Part shown: piece by piece, positions 12,782-23,777 of the stretch
How the letters are laid out: every line of letters begins with the position of its first letter
Position numbering within the stretch: position 1 is the first letter of the stretch
NCBI RefSeq assembly: GCF_027595985.1
Contig: NC_073304.1
Coordinates: forward strand, 47,161,137-47,225,136
Reading direction: 5' to 3'
Length of the DNA: 64,000 nucleotides
Source of the DNA: Sorex araneus
Taxonomy: Eukaryota; Chordata; Mammalia; Eulipotyphla; Soricidae
Notes under the pieces: generated by a model
Seen by the model: only the letters and a program-made list of their open reading frames with translations
Databases searched by the model: none
Told to the model about the DNA's origin: nothing
Translations under genes and position numbers: made by a program

Positions 12782-12944
12782 AAAAATAATTTGCACGGGC
12801 AAACTGTAGGCAATGGGCAAAAAAATGTATAAAAGAAAACTGTGTTTAAGTATAAACATTTCAGTTGAAAAAGTTGAATTTTAGTAGTCTCAGATTAATA
12901 AAAAGAGTTACATAGTTTGAAACCCAAATGGACCTTGAAATTGT

Positions 12945-13075
12945 TTCTATATCTGAGTGGATTATAATAGGCTAGGAAACCAAAGCATAGAAAGGTTTAA
13001 ATGAGCTCTTGGTGAATTAGAGAGATAATTGATCTGAAAACCAAATCTCATGATTCTCCAGCTTAGCAATTTCAT
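12945..13075 (-). mobile_element. Probable MIR relic
   Basis: GGAAACCAAAGCATAGAAAG and GAAAACCAAATCTCATGATT match the antisense MIR core. Confidence 0.45.
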
Positions 13076-13370
13076 TTGGCAGGTCAGTCAGTACTTAAAC
13101 ATTGTTTATTTCATAAGCTAATAATATATTCTTGGAACATAATATAAATTTAGCATTTGTAGACTCTATGAAGTCACATCTGGAGGGGCACAGGGGAGGA
13201 AAAATAGAGAGGTACTAAAGAGCAAATGTGGATTATTCAATTCACTTTCTTTGGAACTAATCTAACTTTTTGATTTTCTGTAATCTTTGAAGAAACACTC
13301 TAATACTATATTCTTCTACCTTGAGAAGACTATTGTAAAAAAATTGAGACTTGCTATTTATAACACTTAC

Positions 13371-13414
13371 CTGTGCTTGTCAAGCTCAGTGGCACATCTG
13401 ACTTTACATATAAC
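13371..13414 (-). CDS. GPR137C: GPR137C coding exon 2 (44-nt micro-exon)
   Basis: A 44-nt exon encoding VICKVRCATELDKH plus two bases of the next codon, the cytoplasmic segment after TM3. A pyrimidine-rich acceptor ends in TTTATAG at 13415 and a strong donor GTAAGTG starts at 13370. It joins exon 1 in phase 0 and leaves phase 2, completed by the first base of exon 3 to give Arg. The segment matches remembered human GPR137C apart from conservative Lys/Arg exchanges. It is too short to be found by ORF length and was located from the splice sites and protein continuity. Confidence 0.93.
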
Positions 13415-14004
13415 CTATAAAGAGAATAAAAATGATTTGAAACCATGTAATATAACATTTTAAAATTTGTTCTCACTTTGTATTTCAGTAGTAGAATGAT
13501 AAATAGCCAGCAAAAAAGTTTAAATATTAATCTTATTACCATAAGGCAAAAACCAGATAGGTTTCCAAAGCTTAATAGATAAGTTTCTTTGTTGTAGTCA
13601 TAAATTTAAATTACTACCTTCTAAACTTTTAACACAATTAATTCTGTTAAAGTTAAGCAGGTAAGAAGAATTTGAAATATGGTAGATTCTGAGAGCAAAG
13701 TTAGAATTACAAAGTCTTCTACATAAATAATATGAAGATTTAAAATATTTTTTGGTAAATATTTCAAAACACTGAATTTAATCTGGCATCAATGTACAAA
13801 CTACTATAGAGGAATTACAGACTAGAAGTAGAGAGCATAATCATAAGATTCATACACACACTACATTAAGAAATTGGGTACACTTGAGTCACTGCTAGAG
13901 GGAAACTGATAATGAGGTGAGTTTGGAGTTGGAATATGGCATGCCTGAATCTCTATTATTAACACTATTTCAAATAACAGTGCCTAAATAAAAACTGGGG
14001 GTAA

Positions 14005-16038
14005 AAATGAATAGGGTGTACAAAAGTCCATGGCTTTCCTATATACAAATAATGAAAGAGAAGAAAGGGACATTAAAAATACAATCCCGTTCACAATAGT
14101 ACCTCAGAAAATCAAGTACTTTGGAATCAACCTAACCTATACAAGGAAAATTACAAAACACTACTTCAAAAAATAAAAGAGGACACTAGGAAATGGAGAC
14201 ACATCCCCTGCTCATGAATAGGGAGAAGTAACATGATCAAAATGGCAATAATGCCCAAAGCACTATACAAATTTAATGCAGTCCCTATCAGGATACCCTT
14301 GACATTTTTCAAAAAAATAGACAAAACACTCCTGAAATTCATATGGAACAATAATCCCCACGAATAGCTAAAGCAGTCCTTGGGAAAAAGAAGATGGGTG
14401 GCATCACCTTCCCCAACTTCAAACTCTACTACAAAGCAGTAGTAATTAAAACAGCATGGTATTGGGCTAGAAACAGACCTGTAGACCAATGGAACAGAAT
14501 TGAATATACTGTCACAGACCCCAAATATATGGCCACTTAATCTTTGACAAAGGAGCAAGAAATGTGAAGTGGAACAAGAAAGCCTCTTCAACAAGTGGTG
14601 CTGGGAAAACTGGATAGCTACCTGCAAAAAAATGAACTCTGACCTCTGTCTAATTCCAGGCACAAAAGTCAGATCAAAGTGTATTAAAGACTTCAATATC
14701 AGACATGAATCTATAAGGTACATAGAGGAAAATGTAGGTAGAACTCTCTGTAACATTGAAGCTAAAAGTATCTTTAAAGATGAAACGGCACTGACCATGC
14801 AAGTGAAAGCAAATATAAACAAATGGGACTACATCAAACTAAGAAGCTTCTGCGCTTCAAAAGAAACCCTGACCAAAATACAGAAAGAGCCAGAGCCCGC
14901 AGAATGGGAAAGTATATTTACCCAATACCCACCTGATAAGGGATTAATATCTATGATATACAAGACACTAGTAGAATTGTATAAGAAAAAAACTCTAACC
15001 CCATCAAAAAATGGGGAGAAGAAATGAACAGAAGTTTCCTCAAAAAAGAAATACAAATGGCCAAAAAGCACAAGAAAAAATGCTCCATATTGCTAGTCAT
15101 CAGGGAGATGCAAATCAAAACAACAATGAGATATCATCTCACACCACAGAGACTGGCACACATTCAAAAGAACAAAAGCAACCAGTGCTGGCGTGGATGT
15201 GGGGAAAAAGGGACGCTCCTTCACTGTTGGGGGGAATGTCGACTGGTCCAGCCTTTCTGGAAAACAATATGGACAGTCCTTCATAAACTAGAAATTGAGC
15301 TTCCATATGACCCCGTAATACCACTTCTGGGAATATAGCCTGAGGATGCGAAAAAGCACAGTAGAAATGACATCTGTACCTATATGTTCATTGCAGCACT
15401 GTTCACAATAGCCAAAATCTGGAAACAACCTGAGTGCCCTAGAACAGATGACTGGTGAAAGAAACTTTGGCTACATAATGGAATACTATGCAGCTGTTAG
15501 GAGAGATGAAGTCATGAAATTTGCTTATAAATGGATAGACCTGGAGAATATCATGCTAAGTGAAATGAGTCACAAACAGAGGGACAGACATAGAAGGACT
15601 GCACTCACTTGTGGAATATAGAATAACATCACATGAAGCTGACACCCAAGGAAGGTAGATATAAGGGCCAGGGGGATTGCCCCACAGCTGGAAGCCTGCT
15701 TCATGAGCAGCGGGGAGAAGGCATATGGAATAGAGAAGGGATCACTAAGAAAATGATGGCTGGAAGAATCAGTCGGGATAGGAGATGCATGCTAAAAGTA
15801 AGGTAATGGACCAAACATGATGACCCCTCAGTGTCTGTGTTGCAAGTCATGATGCCCAAAAGTAGAGAGAGAGTATGGGGAATATTGTCTGCCATGGAGG
15901 CAGGGGGAGGGTGGGAAAGGGGATATTGGTGGTGGGGAATGTTCGTTGGTGGAGGGATGGGTGTTTGATCATTGTGAGATTGTAACCCAAACATGAAAGC
16001 TTGTAACTATCTCACAGTGAATCAATAAAATAAAAAAA
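14005..16038 (+). mobile_element. Shrew L1, 5'-truncated, with ORF2 C-terminal part
   Basis: About 2 kb of L1 on the plus strand: the ORF2 region after the RT domain, then a 3' UTR and AATAAA/poly(A) at 16022-16038. Recognisable ORF2 blocks are [34 protein letters not shown] and the C-terminal zinc knuckle [14 protein letters not shown] (about 15180). Stops and frameshifts break it (for example at 15025 and 15339). At the CKK-M position it has seven A's, in contrast to the copy at 63.7 kb. Confidence 0.92.
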
Positions 16039-16299
16039 AAGGGTGCAAACTTCAGGGGCTTGGAAATGAGTAAAAAAATCAGAAAGAAATAATTTAAGTA
16101 CTTGATAATTTGCTCATTTCATTCAAACATTCACTAAGAAAACACTTTAAAAGTTTCCATAGATTCATTCATAGATTCATAAACTGTTTTTACTTTCAAG
16201 TAATTCAGTGCATGGAAGAAAGAGATAAACCATCTGCTTTTTTAATAATGTGAAAGATAATTGCTCATTTGAGTTTTTTATTCTCATCTCTGTGAACAT

Positions 16300-17650
16300 A
16301 GTCATTTTTAAATTGTAATAAAACACATACAGTAAAATTTACTATGCAACCATTTTAATGTATTGTTCAGTTTTATTAAGTACCTTAGCACTGCTGTGCA
16401 ACCATCACTGTAGGATTACATAGCCTCAGGTAGTTTAGGTTTACTGGGTTACTCCCGTTACAGTGCTCCCATTCCTCTTTGTTTATTTGTAGCTTCTTTA
16501 TTAGTGTTCTGTTGACTTGTGAATATTGTTTTTCTCTTCTTCTTGAGTCCTTTGCATAGTTTATTCAGAGCGTCCTTTTTGTATGGACACAGGAAGACTT
16601 AGCAAATGCTATGCTTTTGTAACCTGGAAGTCATTTGACTCTACATGATATTTTCCTCCTGGGCATCTGTTCTCTGACCTAAGCCTCAGCTGCCCTTACT
16701 TCCTAGCACCCCCAAAAGCAGGATCCCGATGAGGGACGAGATGAGTTGTGTGCTACCCTTGCATTGAGATGGGCCTGGCCAAAGTGCCTAATGCTTAACT
16801 ATAAGTTAAGAGCTTGATCATGGACAAATGTTGTCATGATCCAAACAGTGATAACTAGATTTGGACCCTGCTAGGGTTAGGAGTGATTAATCTGGCCTGA
16901 GTGCTGTAGTCTGAGCCTGTTTAAGATGTTGCCAGGAGAGCTGCCTTGCAAGCCTCAATTTATCTCTTGCTAAATCCATACAAAAATAACTAGTATTAAG
17001 ATGTTAATGAGTGTTTGGACTAAGGAAAGAAAAAAAAAACCTTAAGAATCAGGAAGGGCTTTGGAATGCCCTGCCCTCAGGAAGGGCTTTCTTATGTTGA
17101 TTTTGCTACCTGGCTGGGTGTAGCCTAGAGGGCAAGGTGGGAGAGACAAGTAGGAGAGAGGAGAGAAGAGAGAGGCTGGAGTTGGGAGTGTGGGAGATGA
17201 GAAAGATGGAAGATTGAATAAACGGAACTAATCAGCAACCAGCTTGGTCCTCGTTCTTCCTTCGCCTATCCTTGGCCAACGGCTGTCCCGATCCAGTCCA
17301 TACACAGAGGTTCCAGAGCACCGAACGCGGGCGGTGAGACACAGCTGCCCGGAGAGCCTGCGAGTGCACATGCCCCTCAGCAAGCCTTAGTTTTTTACAC
17401 ATCACCATCCTTTTCCTCCCCAACTTTACATCTTCCCAAACTGGAGTTCTAACCCACTGAACAAAAAGTCCCAGTTTTTCCCTCCTCCAGTTCCTGGTAA
17501 TCACCATACTACTTTCTCTCTTAAATATGACTATTCGATCTACCTCACATTTGGGCAGTCATACCATATGTGAGCACATTTTTGACAAGCTTATTTTGCT
17601 TAACATGTCTACAAGGTTCAACTATATTGTGGTATGGATCAGAATTTCTT
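16300..17650 (-). mobile_element. Ancient L1 3' region interrupted by the solo LTR
   Basis: 16300-16408 and 17406-17650 together read as the antisense of an old mammalian L1 3' end (TGTGCAACCATCAC ... CTTCCCAAACTGGAGTTC ... AACATGTCTACAAGGTTCA). Its age predates the LTR insertion. Confidence 0.7.
16409..17399 (+). mobile_element. Solo LTR of a class II endogenous retrovirus
   Basis: A 991-bp block with TGTA...TACA termini, flanked by an exact 6-bp duplication CATCAC (16403-16408 and 17400-17405). It splits an ancient L1 whose two sides rejoin perfectly when it is removed. It has a polyadenylation signal AATAAA at 17217 followed by a GC-richer, R/U5-like end, which sets the plus orientation. 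No internal retroviral genes are present, so it is a recombination-derived solo LTR. A 6-bp duplication fits class II (ERVK/beta-like) integrases. Subfamily not recognised. Confidence 0.82.
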
Positions 17651-17696
17651 TTAAGTTACTAGTTTGCCTGCTGTAATAAGAATCACGTAAAATTGG

Positions 17697-17905
17697 TACC
17701 AGAGCATTAGTACAGGGCTATGGAGCTTGCCTTGCATGCATCTAACATGAGTTTGATTCCCAGTATCACATATTACTCTGAGCACCCGAGTTACTCTGGT
17801 GTCATGAATTACTTCAAGCACTGCCAGGCTTAAGTACTGAGTGCAGAGCGAGGAGTTACCCTTGAGCATCTCCAGGTGTGGCCCCCAGACAAACAAACAA
17901 AAAAG
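17697..17905 (+). mobile_element. SINE-1, diverged
   Basis: GAGTTTGATTCCCAGTATC B-box region, GAGCATCTCCAGGTGTGGC end and CAAACAAACAAAA tail. An extra ~35 bp lies in the body. Confidence 0.8.
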
Positions 17906-17944
17906 AAACATGCAAAGCTATTTGGAGTCTATATAAATATAGGG

Positions 17945-18097
17945 CTTTTTGGAGGGGAGTACACTAAACTGTGCTCAGGGCTTATTCCTGGCTGTGTGCT
18001 CAGGGATTACTCCTGGTAGAGTCTTAGGGCTCAAATGTAGTTCCAGGAATTAAACCTGAATCAAATGACTTGCCCCTGTACTATCTCTCCAGCCCTG
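17945..18097 (-). mobile_element. SINE-1, inverted, diverged
   Basis: GTGCTCAGGGCTTATTCCTG ... ACTATCTCTCCAGCCCTG. Confidence 0.8.
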
Positions 18098-18125
18098 ATT
18101 TTTAAATTAAAAATTTTAATTACGT

Positions 18126-18302
18126 GGGGCTGGAGCGACAGCACAGCGGGTAGGGCATTTGCCTTGCACGCGGCCTACCCGGGTTCGATTCCCAGCATCC
18201 CATATGGTCCCTGAGCACCGCCAGGGGTAATTCCTGAGTGCAGAGCCAGGAGTAACCCCTGTGCATCGCCAGGTGTGACCCAAAAAGCAAAAAAAAAAAA
18301 AA
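18126..18302 (+). mobile_element. SINE-1, young
   Basis: Near-consensus copy with a 14-A tail, 15 bp upstream of a SINE-2 copy. Confidence 0.93.
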
Positions 18303-18316
18303 TTATTTACATATCT

Positions 18317-18572
18317 CGCTGGAGTGATAGCACAGCGGTTGGGCTTTCGCCTTTCACACGGCCGACCTGAGTTCGATTCCTCTGCCCCTCTCGGAGAGCC
18401 CAGCAAGCTACCTAGAGTATCGAGCCCTCCCGGCAGAGTCTGGCAAGATACCCGTGCATACTGGATATGCCAAAAATACTAACAATAGGTCTCTCAATGA
18501 GAGACGTTACTGGTACCCACTCGAACAAATCGATGAGCAACGATGAGCAACGGGATGACAGTGACAGAGTGA
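18317..18572 (+). mobile_element. SINE-2 (tRNA head, RTE 3' tail)
   Basis: Head with A box TAGCACAGCGG and B box AGTTCGATTCC, then the SINE-2 body (CTCTCGGAGAGCCCAGCAAG) and the RTE tail. GATGAGCAAC is duplicated within the tail. It directly follows a SINE-1 copy. Confidence 0.85.
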
Positions 18573-18959
18573 TTTATGTATCAGTTTACAATCGTATTAA
18601 AGTTGTTATTTTATAGGTGTAGAGCTACTATGCCAATGTGAATGTCACTACTGTTTTCTCTTCAAACATTCCATCTATTATAGCAACTATAAATTCTTGC
18701 CTAAATAATTATTATGGAGCAATTTCTTTTTAATATGTAAACTTGATCACACTATTCCAGGAAAAAATCCCTACTCCTTTGATACATAAAAAAATTTTTT
18801 TAATCCTCCAGGCCCATCTTCCCATAATTCCAGTTTTATCTTTAATCTTAAAGTCTGGTCATTATGAATTATTAACAACTTTTCAAATCAGGGGCTCAAT
18901 TTCACCATCTCCCTGTCTTTATATATTTATTTTTTCTTAAACATGTTATCATGTTCGTA

Positions 18960-19200
18960 TAGGAAATTTCAATACATCCTTTAAAACTTTATTCAAGTGT
19001 CTGTTTTTTTTTATATTATTAAGTGTCTTGAAAAGAGCAAAATGCCTGTATCTTTGTATCATACTATGAGATATTTAGTTATATATGCATTTTCCTCTTG
19101 AAAGAAACCACAACTTACTCAGATTTATAGCTCCAGTGCTTAGCATAATGGGTGGTTAATAGTAGGACTTCAAAAAAGGGTTTGAACACATAAACAATGA
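18960..19200 (+). mobile_element. Probable L2 3' end
   Basis: CCAGTGCTTAGCATAATGGG followed by TTAATAGTAGGACTTCAAA fits the L2 3' end. Confidence 0.5.
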
Positions 19201-19534
19201 AGTGAGGTTAAAGTAAGTTGGTGTCAGATGGGTGAGTAAAAAGTAATACACCACAAACTGAAGCTAGAGGGACATGCAGTTGTCCGATTATGAAGACTTG
19301 TGTAAACATGCTGGAGAGTTAGGTTTTAACTGTCACACAGTCCATATTGTGATTTTATGTTTGAATGACTTCTTAGATGACAGTATGAAAAATGTAATAG
19401 AATAGCACAAAGAATTCTAGTTAGAAATCTTTTGAATTTGAACAAGTCCACTAAAGTATGCTTGAATCTCAAAAACTGACAGAATAAGGGCTTCACTGAC
19501 AAAGGATTTTAAAGTCAGGGGGTGAAACTGATTC

Positions 19535-20095
19535 TTAGTTTAAAAAATTTAAAAAAAATTAATTAAAGAGTCATGATCTACGGAGTTATTGACAGATGAG
19601 TTTTAAGAATACAATACTCCAGGGGCCGGAGCAATAGCACAGCGGGTAGGGCGTTTGCCTTGCACGCGGCCGACCCAGGTTCGATCCCCGGCATCCCATA
19701 TGGTCCCCCAAGCACTGCCAGGAGTAATTCCTGAGTGCAAAGCCAGGAGTAACCCCTGAGCATCGCTGGGTGTGACCCAAAAAGCAAAAAAAAAAAAAAA
19801 AAAAAAAAAGAATACAATACTCCAATACCAATCCCACCACCAGTGTCAACTTCCCTCCTTCAGTATTCCCATACTTCCTCTTTCTCCTTCCCCATCGGCC
19901 ACCTTGGTAAGCATATTTCTAAGTTCAGTGGTTGTAGTTTAGGTAACATGTTTTCAGTTTTGTTGAGCCCGTGCTTTGGATATATAGCTGCATCAGTCTC
20001 CTACATCATTAGTATACCTGAGGCCCTGACAGCTTTCATCCATTACTTCCATTTCTCATTTTCTTCCTCACCCCCTCAAAGGCAATTAAAAAAAA
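19535..20095 (-). mobile_element. L1-tail retroposon, antisense
   Basis: A T/A-rich start followed by ACGGAGTTATTGACAGATGA and CAATCCCACCACCAGTGTCA, the tail of another shrew L1 type. A SINE-1 is inserted near its 3' end. Confidence 0.65.
19622..19807 (+). mobile_element. SINE-1, young
   Basis: 17-bp exact duplication AAGAATACAATACTCCA (19605 and 19808); long pure A tail. Confidence 0.95.
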
Positions 20096-20099
20096 GAGC

Positions 20100-20465
20100 A
20101 GGAGCACTAATTCTTGTAGAAAGATTGCCACTGTGTCGGGGAGGAGAGTAGGTCTTGGAAGGGACCACTACGACACTACGACATGGATAGAGGAAAGCGG
20201 TCACTCTGGATGAGGACTGGGTGCTGAAAGGAGGTAAAGTAGTATGCATGATACCTTATCAATAACAGTATTGTAAACCACAGTGCCTAAAAGGAAAAAG
20301 GAAAAAGGAAACAGTGCCTGGCATGGAAGCCGGTTGTGGGGTAGGAGGAAAACTTGGGAACTTTGGTGAAATAAAGTTTCATTGGTGAAGGGATCAATGT
20401 TGGAACACTGTATTACTGAAACTCAATCATGAATGGTTTTGCAATTTATGATCTTTCAATTTAAA
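20100..20465 (+). mobile_element. L1-tail retroposon, sense
   Basis: L1 3' UTR-like sequence (GGATGAGGACTGGGTGCTGA ... CACAGTGCCTAAAAGG ... TTGGTGAAGGGATCAATGTT) ending in an A/T-rich tail. It lies head-to-head with the previous copy. Confidence 0.65.
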
Positions 20466-20482
20466 ATTTTAAGATATTTTAT

Positions 20483-20726
20483 GGGTTGGAGCGATAGCCC
20501 AGCGGGTAGGGCATTTGCCTTGCAAGCAGCTGACCCGGGTTTGATTCCTCCACCCCTCTCGTAGAGCCCAGCAAGCTACCAAGAGTATCTTGCCCACACA
20601 GCAGAGCCTGGCAAGCTTCCCGTGGCCCATTCAATATGCCCAAAACAGTAACAAGTCTCACAATGGAGGCGTTACTGGTGCCCGCCCAAGAAAATCGATG
20701 AGCAACGAGATGACAGTGATACAGTG
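20483..20726 (+). mobile_element. SINE-2 (tRNA head, RTE 3' tail)
   Basis: Full-length copy with 12-bp flanking duplication AAGATATTTTAT / AAGATCTTTTAT (20471 and 20727). It ends AAAATCGATGAGCAACGAGA then TGACAGTGATACAGTG. It sits 177 bp from an RTE fragment with the same tail. Confidence 0.9.
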
Positions 20727-20903
20727 AAGATCTTTTATAGTCCCTAACTTAACACTATGGTATCAAGGGAAAAATATAGAAAAAAAAGAAACAAAACAGA
20801 TGAGCATATAGGTGGAGGAGAGTGGACCAGACAGATATTTTGACGTAGAGAATGGATAAGAGAATTTGGCAGTGGATTAAATTTCTTTTTTCTTAATATA
20901 GTA

Positions 20904-21164
20904 AGGCTCCTTGGAGATGACTGCTGGACTAGAACCATTACCAACTGGATTCCACGGGATGTCAAAAGAACGCCTGGCTGCCCACCTACGAGATGGTCAG
21001 ACTTCTTTGTCAAGACCCTGAATGAATGGTTTGATGCTCTTCATGTTTCTGGAGCGAGCAGACACCACTGGGCTATACTAGCACTCGATAGGGATGAATG
21101 GCGACGTTACTGGCCCCTGCTAGTATAAATCGACAAGCAACAGGATGACAAGTGATACAAGTGA
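20904..21164 (+). mobile_element. RTE-clade LINE 3' fragment with TSD
   Basis: A 261-bp 5'-truncated copy of the same RTE. It reads the [20 protein letters not shown] end of the ORF and finishes in the ATCGACAAGCAACAGGATGA / AGTGATACAAGTGA tail. A 10-bp exact target duplication TAATATAGTA flanks it (20894-20903 and 21165-21174). Confidence 0.88.
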
Positions 21165-21231
21165 TAATATAGTAGAGCTAAGGTCATATTATGGGAAAGA
21201 ATGTTATATTTTGTACTTGTAATATGAAAAA

Positions 21232-21417
21232 CATTTTTTTGGGGTTGGGGGGAGTTGGTTGTGCCACACCCAGCTATGCTAAGTGTGTTATATATAAGTG
21301 TGTTATGTATAATCCTGGTGGTGTATAGGGGACCATACACATAGTGGTGCTGGGTATTGAACTAGGGTTGGTTGTGTGCAAGGCAAGTACCTTACCCCAT
21401 GTACTATATTCTCTGGA
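21232..21417 (-). mobile_element. SINE-1, inverted
   Basis: GGGTATTGAACTAGGGTTGG B-box region. The body has an internal GTGTGTTAT duplication. Flanks TTGTAATATG / CTGTAATACG. Confidence 0.8.
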
Positions 21418-21707
21418 TCTGTAATACGTAAAATTAAATAGAAGGGTTTCAAAAATATATCCTGAGAACCAGAGTGGTAGAGTTTAGTTAGGCAATGAAG
21501 GCAGTCAGCAAATGTTCCTGATCTAAAAAACATAAACAGACAAAAACGAGATTCCCAAAGTTCAAATAACTTGGTTTCATTTTTTTTATTGAACAATTTA
21601 CAACCATGACACATGGAGGTGTTGTAAAGAAAGAAAAAGTGAGTAAATCATATTGACACAAGGAAACTTTGAAGGGTGAGAAATCTACTAAACTGATAAT
21701 AGATTCT

Positions 21708-21876
21708 TTTGGGGGGGTCACATATGGTGATGTTTAGGGATTACTCTTGGCTCTGTGCTCAAGAATTACTCCTGGCATTGCTCAGGGGACCATATGGGAT
21801 GCTGGAGATTGAACCTGGGTCAGACACATGCAAAGCGAATACCCTACACACTGTACTATCACTCTGGCTCCTAATT
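21708..21876 (-). mobile_element. SINE-1, inverted
   Basis: Flanking duplication TGATAATAGATTCT / TGATCATAGGTTCT (21694 and 21877). Confidence 0.88.
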
Positions 21877-22361
21877 TGATCATAGGTTCTAAGAGCAAAC
21901 GACATCAGAAGAATGCTAACAGAGTGCAAAAAGTAGGGAAAAAGAGAGCAAAAGTCAAGATGAGGATGGAAAAAAAAGAGGCTGAATCCAAGATGGAAAG
22001 GAGAAAAAAAAAGAGGCACTGGCAAGAAAGAATAGCTCCATTTGTAAGAATTGATCTGAGGGATGGCTTTGCTTGTTTGGTGGTACAAACAGAAATTGCA
22101 TGTTAGAGAAAGCTATTGACTGAACTGAGAAACACTGATGTGTTGTCAATATAGGCTCTGAGAAAGATCTGTATTTTAGGACACCAGGCTAGAAGAACAT
22201 GCTGATTCATTCAAGAGTGCAAAAGTTTTTATTAGGGCCAATAATGACCCAATCAGGTTGAATACGTTTCAGAGTGATGATGCTCAAACATCACTACGTT
22301 GTACTGGGAAACATTAAGTAAGTCTGATTATAGTTTCCACAGATTGATATCTCTCTCCATT

Positions 22362-22535
22362 TTATTTTCTTTTTGGGTCATATCTGGCGATACTCAGGAG
22401 TAACTCCTGGCTCTAAACTCAGGAATTATTCCTGGCAGTGCTCAGGTGACCATAAGGGATACCGGGGATCGAACCCGGGTTGGCTGTGTGCAAGACAAAT
22501 GCCCTACCTGCTGTGCTATTGCTCCAGTACCAACC
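22362..22535 (-). mobile_element. SINE-1, inverted
   Basis: TTTTTGGGTCATATCTGGCG, GGGATCGAACCCGGGTTGG and CTATTGCTCCAG. Confidence 0.9.
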
Positions 22536-22706
22536 GCTCTCAATTTTTAAGACTTGAGGTATCATGTGGAATATGCCAGATTTCACTAAAGGTATTAAAA
22601 AGGTACAAATGAAGATGAGAATGGGAATAGAGTGGGAACATATAATGGATGAGATTATAGGGCATAGAATGGGACAAATTAAGTGTGAGAGGTAGCTGAG
22701 CTACAT

Positions 22707-23077
22707 AACTTAGTAACATAAAAATATAAAATATGAATACATAGAGGATGATAATCATCAACCCAGATTATCAGAATGTTAACAACATATAATATAAACA
22801 TAATCAGGCACTTTAATCACAATTATATTATAATGCAGTTTTAAACAATTATCTGATATGAGTAGATTCCAAGGTATTTGTTTTATTTATTTATTTATTT
22901 ATTTTGTGTGTACAGTGTAATACTGTAGTGGAACCCGGGGACCTCACACATGTTAAGATAAATACTCTACCACTGAGTCACATCTCCAGTCTAATTTTAT
23001 TTTATGGAGTACAACGAACATGATTCTTAGTACAAAAACTTAGTAACATAAAAATATAAAATATGAATACATAGAGG
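22707..23077 (+). repeat. 41-bp exact direct duplication
   Basis: 22707-22747 and 23037-23077 are identical (begin AACTTAGTAACATAAAAATA, end ATACATAGAGG). The intervening 289 bp contain an old SINE. Confidence 0.9.
22880..22995 (-). mobile_element. Old tRNA-type SINE
   Basis: TTTA-repeat tail, GGAACCCGGGGACCTC, then CTACCACTGAGTCACATCTC. It differs from SINE-1 and resembles an ID/Ala-tRNA-like head. Confidence 0.55.
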
Positions 23078-23777
23078 TTAATAATTACCAAATAGTTTTC
23101 ACCATATTACTACCTTTATTTAACAAACTATCAACTACTAATTTAGAAAATTACTGGTTTAATTTTTTAATTTAATTTGGTTTAATTTAAAATATTAATT
23201 TTAAATTTTAAATATTAAAGTAATGTTACCAGCATAATCTTATTTTACAACATTTAACTTATCTATAAATAAGTTAAAATAACTATCCTACTAAAACATG
23301 CAGACTTTTGGACATTCTTCTTGTTTCTTCATCACCCCTGGTGAGACTTGCCTCCAGCTGACGTCACTGGGCCTACCCTGAAATGGGAGGCAGAGCCCCT
23401 CCATTCCGGCTGGCTCCCAGCCACCTCCACACCAGACCTGTGTGATACTAAGGACCTGCACCACAGCTCCTGAAAACATGCAGCTACTTACACGGCCCCC
23501 ACAACAGATCAACTCAACAAGCTACATGTTGCTCAGTTATACTTCCTATCATTGAGTGATGAAGACAGGCAGAGAAGAAAGAGAACTGCCTCCAGCCTAA
23601 TCACAAAGCATTTTTCAGGGAATATAAATATAAAATTTCACCCCCAGCACAACAAGAACATTAGAAAACCAATAGGAGAAAACATGTAGAAGCCCATCAA
23701 GTTCAATGAGCAAAAATAATATCACTGGAGACACAAAAATATCATCCAGCTTGATAAGTATTCAGACAATGACTTTA

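Larger units (their letters stand above)
11211..13370 (-). other. GPR137C: GPR137C intron 2
   Basis: A 2,160-bp intron bounded by the exon 2 donor and exon 3 acceptor. It contains three clear SINE-1 copies, a TG repeat and a probable MIR relic. No other coding signal is seen. Confidence 0.9.

Noticed and set aside
14166-14822. A 218-codon open frame on the minus strand
   Set aside because: It is the antisense of L1 ORF2 on the plus strand and shows no protein family features of its own.
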